From an uncultured bacterium (GTDB lineage Bacteria; Actinomycetota; Coriobacteriia; Coriobacteriales; Coriobacteriaceae): 26,096 nt of DNA. The notes below the pieces were generated by a model that was given only the letters and a program-made list of their open reading frames with translations, made no database searches and had not been told where the DNA came from. The position numbers and the translations under genes were made by a program. Each line of letters starts with the position of its first letter. Within the stretch, counting starts at the first letter, position 1. The DNA lies in contig CAJMMA010000024.1 in assembly GCA_905214435.1 (NCBI GenBank), forward strand, positions 1-26,096. The letters are read 5' to 3'. Positions 22,352-26,096 of the stretch are shown here, in pieces.

Positions 22352-22612
22352 ATGACTGATTCGCGTAACTCGCGTAAGGTCCGTACGGGTGTCGTTACCT
22401 CCGTCTCCGGTGCCAAGACCATCGTTGTCACCATCACCGAGCGCAAGCGTCACCCTAAGTACGGCAAGATGATGACCAGCTCCAAGAAGCTGCACGCTCA
22501 CGACGAGGAGTGCACGGCTGGCGTGGGCGACACCGTCCGCGTTATGGAGACCCGTCCTATGTCCAAGATGAAGCGTTGGCGCCTCATCGAGGTCGTCGAG
22601 CGCGCTAAATAA
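22352..22612 (+). CDS. rpsQ: 30S ribosomal protein S17
   Basis: S17 is an OB-fold primary binder of 16S rRNA. The 86-residue product has RKVRTGVVTSVSGAKTIVV, the KYGKMM segment, HDEEC and the C-terminal ETRPMSKMKRWRL. AAGGAGAG precedes ATG 22352. It ends the rplB-rpsQ run; a 118-base structured gap follows before rplN. Confidence 0.97.
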   Translation: MTDSRNSRKVRTGVVTSVSGAKTIVVTITERKRHPKYGKMMTSSKKLHAHDEECTAGVGDTVRVMETRPMSKMKRWRLIEVVERAK

Positions 22613-22639
22613 GCAGTCGCTCATACGACTTGTACGTTT

Positions 22640-22705
22640 CCGAAGATGTGCGTATGCCTGGCTTGCATACCACAGGCCGTATAAAGGCTGCGCACCTCTC
22701 TTCGG
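22640..22705 (+). ncRNA. Predicted three-way-junction leader of rplN
   Basis: CCGAAGA (22640-22646) pairs with TCTTCGG (22699-22705), and GTGCG (22648-22652) with CGCAC (22691-22695). This stem encloses two hairpins: TATGC/GCATA (22653-22657 with 22665-22669) and GCC/GGC (22676-22678 with 22686-22688). It ends seven bases before the rplN ribosome site TCGGAGG. The fold was found by eye from one sequence. Placement suggests translational autoregulation by a ribosomal protein of this unit. Confidence 0.5.
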
Positions 22706-22730
22706 TTCTTAGTTCGGAGGAACATCTACC

Positions 22731-23099
22731 ATGATTCAGATGCAAACCATGCTGAACGTCGCCGACAACTCCGGCGCTCGCAAGATTCGCTGCATCAAGG
22801 TGCTTGGCGGTTCCAAGCGTCGTTATGCAGGCATCGGCGATGTGTTCATCGGTGCTGTCCAGGAGGCTACCCCTGGCGCCAACGTCAAGAAGAAGGACGT
22901 TGTCCGTTGCGTCGTCGTTCGCACCGTTAAGGAGATCCGCCGCAAGGATGGCTCCTACATTCGCTTTGATGAGAACGCCTGCGTTGTCATCAACAACGAT
23001 GGTTCGCCCGTCGGCACCCGTATCTTCGGGCCCGTCGCTCGCGAGCTTCGTGACAAGAAGTACATGAAGATCGTCTCGCTCGCTCCCGAGACCCTGTAG
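22731..23099 (+). CDS. rplN: 50S ribosomal protein L14
   Basis: L14 lies at the subunit interface and helps form inter-subunit bridges. The 122-residue product begins MIQMQTMLNVADNSGARK and has the family segments CIKVLGGSKRRYAGIGD and FGPVARELRDKKYMKIVSLAPE. GGAGG precedes the ATG. It is separated from rpsQ by a structured gap, so it probably has its own leader, and is 13 bases from rplX. Confidence 0.98.
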   Translation: MIQMQTMLNVADNSGARKIRCIKVLGGSKRRYAGIGDVFIGAVQEATPGANVKKKDVVRCVVVRTVKEIRRKDGSYIRFDENACVVINNDGSPVGTRIFGPVARELRDKKYMKIVSLAPETL

Positions 23100-23112
23100 T
23101 TAGGGGAGATAT

Positions 23113-23418
23113 ATGTATATCAAGAAGGGCGATAAGGTCCAGGTTCTCTCTGGTAAGGATCGCGGCAAGCAGGGCGTTGTCCTGCGTGCTCTCCCCGCCG
23201 AGAACAAGGTCGTTGTCGAGGGCGTTTCGGTCGTCAAGAAGGCCGTCAAGCCCAACGCTGCCAACCAGCAGGGCGGCATCGTTTCGCAGGAGGCTCCCAT
23301 CGACGCCTCCAACGTCAATCTCGTCTGCCCCGAGTGCGGTAAGGTTACCCGCGTCGGTCACGAGAAGGACGGCAAGAACAAGCTGCGCGTCTGCAAGAAG
23401 TGCGGTCACAAGTTCTAA
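23113..23418 (+). CDS. rplX: 50S ribosomal protein L24, four-cysteine form
   Basis: L24 starts 50S assembly by binding domain I of 23S rRNA. The 101-residue product has the KOW motif near the N terminus (KKGDKVQVLSGKDRGKQG) and PNAANQQGGI in the middle. CPECGK and CKKCGHKF in the C-terminal third give two CxxC pairs that could bind zinc. The last gene of the ribosomal run, it is followed by a terminator where rplE would normally come. Confidence 0.97.
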   Translation: MYIKKGDKVQVLSGKDRGKQGVVLRALPAENKVVVEGVSVVKKAVKPNAANQQGGIVSQEAPIDASNVNLVCPECGKVTRVGHEKDGKNKLRVCKKCGHKF

Positions 23419-23444
23419 GCTGCCCGCAACATCAAGTTGCTAGC

Positions 23445-23478
23445 AAAGGCCCGGATGCCACGGCACCCGGGCCTTTTT
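23445..23478 (+). terminator. Terminator after rplX
   Basis: AAAGGCCCGG (23445-23454) pairs perfectly with CCGGGCCTTT (23467-23476), with an inner TGCC/GGCA stem, and is followed by a T-run. It ends the ribosomal unit. A small GCAAC/GTTGC hairpin lies just before it (23427-23441). Confidence 0.93.
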
Positions 23479-23493
23479 CTATCCCTACTCATT

Positions 23494-23524
23494 GCACTCA
23501 TTGGGGACAGACTTAAATGAGTGC
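23494..23524. repeat. GGGACAG-type palindrome after rplX
   Basis: GCACTCATT (23494-23502) pairs with AATGAGTGC (23516-23524). The loop holds GGGGACAG followed by five bases. The layout matches the elements at 13941 and 25660, but the arms differ in sequence. Confidence 0.65.
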
Positions 23525-23752
23525 CCTTAATGGGCAAGCATAGATGAGCGGGTGCGCTGTACAAATTGCTTGTGTGCGCGTTTATGCGCGTTAGATTGCG
23601 TTAATTGCACACCCATGCGTATAGATGCGCCGTTTTCGGGACAACAATGACCGTTTAGCGGTGAGATACGCACAAACACGCACAGACGCGCGTGTTTGTG
23701 CGAATATAGAGCTATCCGAAATGCAAGACGTTCTATGACACAGGAGGCACAT
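23525..23752 (+). promoter_or_regulatory. Upstream region of the oxidoreductase-DeoR pair
   Basis: No gene is seen. The stretch is rich in TGCGCG and GCGTT-like repeats around 23570-23635 and holds the palindrome described separately. It must include the promoter for the oxidoreductase, but no clear -35/-10 pair stands out. Confidence 0.4.
23669..23702. promoter_or_regulatory. Perfect inverted repeat, putative DeoR-family operator
   Basis: CGCACAAACACGC (23669-23681) pairs perfectly with GCGTGTTTGTGCG (23690-23702) around eight bases. It contains CAAACA and TGTTTG half-sites, like the TGTTTG core reported for some DeoR-type sugar regulators such as SugR. It lies 51 bases before the oxidoreductase start, whose neighbour is a DeoR-type repressor. 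Autoregulation is an inference. Confidence 0.5.
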
Positions 23753-24832
23753 ATGGTAGATTCCAAGCAGGCTCCACTCGACTCCGCGGCAGCCGCAAAA
23801 GCAGCGTTCGCTTCGGTCCAGGACAAGCCATTCCCCGATGATATCTTTACGGCTCCCGAGCTTCGTTGGGCTGTGATCGGGTGCGGCGTTATCGCCAACC
23901 AGATGGCCCAGTCTCTCGCTCTTGCCGGCCGCAAGCTTGCGGGCGTCGCCAACCGTACGCTGTCCAAGGCTCAGGCTTTTGCTGAGCAGTATGGCATCGA
24001 GAAGGTCTATGAATCGGTTGAGGACCTCTACGCCGATCCGGGCATCGACGCCGTCTATATCACCACGCCGCACAACACGCATATCACCTATCTGCGTGAC
24101 GCGCTGGCCGCCGGCAAGCACGTGCTCTGCGAGAAAGCCATTACCCTCAATTCCGCTGAGCTCGACGAGGCGCGTGCCATCGCCGACGAGCACAACGTCG
24201 TCCTCATGGACGCCACCACGGTGCTTCATATGCCCTTGTATCAAGAGCTGCGCCGTCGCATGGATGCCGGCGAGTTTGGTCGCATGAACCTCGCCCAGCT
24301 CAACTTTGGTAGCTACAAGGAGTACGGCGATCTGACCAATCGCTTCTACAACCGCAACCTTGCTGGCGGTGCCATGCTCGACATTGGCGTGTATGCCCTG
24401 TCCGTCATGCGTCTCTTTATGGCAAGCCAGCCCATTGAGGTCGTTTCGTTGGGCAACACCTGTGAGACCGGTGTTGACGTTGCGGGCGGCATCGTCTGCC
24501 GTAATGCCGAGCAGCAGCTGGGTGTTGTGAGCCTCACGCTCCACTCCAAGCAACCCAAGCGCTCGATTATTAGCTTCGATAAGTGCTATATCGAGGTCAA
24601 CGAGTATCCGCGCGCCGATCACGCGACTATCGTGTGGACTGCGGACGGCCACCGCGAGGAGGTCCACGCCGGCACCGAGGCTTACGCCCTTTGCTATGAG
24701 ATGGCCGATCTTGAGAAGGCCGTTGCCGGCGACGACTCTAAGCGTGAGCTTCTGGGCTATGCTTCTGATGTTATGGAGCTGATGACCAAGCTACGCGCCG
24801 ACTGGGGAGTCGTGTACCCCGAGGAGGAGTAA
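23753..24832 (+). CDS. Gfo/Idh/MocA-family oxidoreductase
   Basis: This is an NAD(P)-dependent oxidoreductase of the sugar/inositol dehydrogenase superfamily. The 359-residue product has a Rossmann fold with VIGCGVIA (41-48). Lys128 lies in CEKAIT, where EKP is usual. GGAMLDIGVY (205-214), with Asp210 and Tyr214, resembles the dimeric dihydrodiol dehydrogenase subgroup. The substrate is unknown; a sugar or polyol fits the linked DeoR gene. ATG 23753 is chosen for AGGAGG five bases upstream; earlier in-frame ATGs lack a site. About 35 N-terminal residues precede the Rossmann strand, longer than usual. Confidence 0.9.
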   Translation: MVDSKQAPLDSAAAAKAAFASVQDKPFPDDIFTAPELRWAVIGCGVIANQMAQSLALAGRKLAGVANRTLSKAQAFAEQYGIEKVYESVEDLYADPGIDAVYITTPHNTHITYLRDALAAGKHVLCEKAITLNSAELDEARAIADEHNVVLMDATTVLHMPLYQELRRRMDAGEFGRMNLAQLNFGSYKEYGDLTNRFYNRNLAGGAMLDIGVYALSVMRLFMASQPIEVVSLGNTCETGVDVAGGIVCRNAEQQLGVVSLTLHSKQPKRSIISFDKCYIEVNEYPRADHATIVWTADGHREEVHAGTEAYALCYEMADLEKAVAGDDSKRELLGYASDVMELMTKLRADWGVVYPEEE

Positions 24833-24835
24833 GCG

Positions 24836-25582
24836 ATGCTAGCGGAAGATAGGCTCAACGCGATCGTGTCGATGGTTCAGCAGACCGGCTCGGTTACCGT
24901 GCCGGAGCTTGCCGAAGCCCTGGGCGTGACGGCGTCTACCATTCGGCGCGACCTGCAGACGCTCGACCGAGCACACCGTATCGCCAAGGTGCACGGAGGC
25001 GCGACAAGTCTGGAGCGCGCGCACGTGACGCGCGACCTAACGCTTAATGAGCGCAGCGACCTCCATAACGACGACAAGGAGCGTATCTGCGCCCGTGCGG
25101 CGGCACTTGTGGAGCCCGAGAGCTTTGTATACATCGACTCGGGTTCGACGACGCTCAGGCTCATCGAGCATCTTCCACACCTTGAAGATGTCACCTATGT
25201 GACCGATTCCGTGCTCCATGCTCAACGCCTTGCTTTGCGCGGCATGCGTACCGTGGTGCTGGGTGGCGAGCTCAAACCCGAGACCGAGGCGCTCGTTGGC
25301 CCCGATGCCTTGGCAACCTTAGACCGCTACAACTTCAACTGTGGCTTTTGGGGCTCTAACGGCATTGCCGCCGAGCAGGGCTTCACGGCGCCCGATATCG
25401 AGGAGGCGCAAGTAAAGCGTATCTCGATGCGCCATACGGCCAAGCGCTTCGTAATCTCGGACGCCAGTAAATTTGGCATGGTGGCGCCCGTCAAGTTCGC
25501 GGACTTCCGTGACGCAACGATTATTACCGCAGGCGATGTCCCTGCCAAGTACCGGGCAATGGACAACGTCATCACGGTCTAA
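24836..25582 (+). CDS. DeoR-family transcriptional repressor
   Basis: It is a sugar-responsive repressor of the DeoR/GlpR type. The 248-residue product has an N-terminal winged helix-turn-helix (about 5-57) with the signature TIRRDLQTLD and the trailing KVHGGA, then a ribose-isomerase-like effector domain with IDSGSTT and VLGGELKPET. The effector is probably a sugar phosphate. GGAGGAG at the end of the oxidoreductase gene is its ribosome site, only three bases separate the genes, and they are surely cotranscribed. The palindrome at 23669 is a likely target. Confidence 0.92.
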   Translation: MLAEDRLNAIVSMVQQTGSVTVPELAEALGVTASTIRRDLQTLDRAHRIAKVHGGATSLERAHVTRDLTLNERSDLHNDDKERICARAAALVEPESFVYIDSGSTTLRLIEHLPHLEDVTYVTDSVLHAQRLALRGMRTVVLGGELKPETEALVGPDALATLDRYNFNCGFWGSNGIAAEQGFTAPDIEEAQVKRISMRHTAKRFVISDASKFGMVAPVKFADFRDATIITAGDVPAKYRAMDNVITV

Positions 25583-25602
25583 CAGCAAGGGACGGGCTAA
25601 GG

Positions 25603-25648
25603 CCAAAACCACCGCGAAGGGGCAGGAACCTTTGTGGTGGTTTTGACG
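25603..25648 (+). terminator. Probable terminator after the deoR-type gene
   Basis: CAAAACCACC (25604-25613) pairs perfectly with GGTGGTTTTG (25636-25645), with an inner AAGG/CCTT. The T-rich right arm and following ACGTTT are a weaker tail than normal. Confidence 0.6.
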
Positions 25649-25659
25649 TTTGTCCAGAT

Positions 25660-25700
25660 AAAACCTGCCAAAATAAACCTGTCCCTTTTTGGCAGGTTTT
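25660..25700. terminator. Bidirectional terminator / GGGACAG-type palindrome
   Basis: AAAACCTGCCAAAA (25660-25673) pairs perfectly with TTTTGGCAGGTTTT (25687-25700). The A- and T-rich arm ends suit termination on both strands, and it overlaps the rluA-type stop codon. On the minus strand the loop reads GGGACAG plus five bases, as in the elements at 13941 and 23494. Confidence 0.7.
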
Positions 25701-26096
25701 AGGGCTCCCAGGGGCAGGGGGCTTCGATGTGGATGTGCTCGCCGGTTACGGGATGCGTGAAGGATACGCTGTGGGCGTGGAGCATCAGGCCGCAGGGACG
25801 CGGCGTTCCGTACAGGTCGTCGCCAATCAAGGGATGATGCTCGCTTGCCAGGTGCACGCGGATCTGGTGCTTGCGGCCGGTGAGCAGCTCGACATCAATA
25901 TACGAGCGCGTAGGCAGGCCACGGCGGCTCTTAAGGCGCTTGAGTACCTTGACGCGCGTCTGAGACGGCTTGCCGCTGGCGCCGACGCGCATCTTGCGGC
26001 TGTCGTGACGGTCGCGGGCGATGGGCTTGTCGATGAGCTTTTCGTTCCAGTCGATCTTGCCCTCGGCGAGCGCCAGGTAGTGCTTTTCGAACGCGT
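25699..26096 (-). CDS. RluA/RluD-family pseudouridine synthase (3' part)
   Basis: The enzyme isomerises uridine to pseudouridine in rRNA or tRNA. Only the last 132 or so residues are inside the window, and the frame remains open to the right edge. The family C-terminal segments are clear: GRKHQIRVHLASEHHPLIGDD, shortened here as the GRKHQIRVH and GDDLYG motifs, and LHAHSVSFTHPVTGE. The catalytic Asp motif (HRLD) lies outside the window. The gene converges on the DeoR-type gene, with a bidirectional hairpin between them. The exact target site is unknown. Confidence 0.9.
   Translation of the reverse strand, partial: AFEKHYLALAEGKIDWNEKLIDKPIARDRHDSRKMRVGASGKPSQTRVKVLKRLKSRRGLPTRSYIDVELLTGRKHQIRVHLASEHHPLIGDDLYGTPRPCGLMLHAHSVSFTHPVTGEHIHIEAPCPWEP

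Overview
The window is GC-rich bacterial chromosome, almost certainly from a Coriobacteriia actinobacterium; Collinsella or a close relative is my best guess. That placement rests on codon usage (GAG, AAG, CGY and GCY strongly favoured), the sequences of the ribosomal proteins and the FabK-type fatty-acid cluster. No marker such as 16S rRNA is present, so the genus is an inference.

Layout. (1) 1-3760 is a str-type ribosomal operon, rpsL-rpsG-fusA-rpsJ, with a structured leader and a strong terminator. No tuf lies between fusA and rpsJ. (2) 3819-13946 is a complete type II fatty-acid synthesis block. birA (minus strand) diverges from fabH-acpP-fabK-fabD-fabG-fabF-accB-fabZ-accC-accDA. Together these cover biotinylation, malonyl-CoA formation, malonyl transfer, initiation and every elongation step. 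accD and accA are fused into one gene. (3) 13987-17170 holds unrelated cargo: an orphan PTS EIIC-type permease between two small palindromes, a cation diffusion facilitator and a histidine phosphatase. (4) 17171-23478 resumes the S10/spc-type ribosomal genes: rplC-rplD-rplW / rplB-rpsS-rplV-rpsC-rplP-rpmC-rpsQ / rplN-rplX. Internal leaders with hairpins or promoter-like sequence divide it, and a terminator closes it after rplX, so the rest of a standard spc operon is not here. (5) 23753-25582 is a Gfo/Idh/MocA oxidoreductase coupled to a DeoR-type repressor. (6) The right edge holds the 3' part of an RluA/RluD-type pseudouridine synthase on the minus strand.

The coding content is mostly housekeeping; the unusual material is non-coding. 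A 165-nt element at 17206-17370 has perfectly complementary 49-bp arms around a 67-nt loop. The 3' part of its core recurs at the very start of the window (1-55), with one covarying base pair but unrelated arm sequence. Both copies sit upstream of ribosomal operons. A second, smaller family of stem-loops (13941-13971, 23494-23524, 25660-25700) shares a GGGACAG loop motif while its arms differ. A 19-nt motif is conserved without gaps in three ribosomal leaders. A possible three-way-junction RNA precedes rplN. A pair of near-identical 18-nt repeats lies in the birA-fabH divergent region and looks like an operator for lipid-synthesis control. S12 carries Arg88, where Lys is usual and where K88R is a known streptomycin-resistance change.
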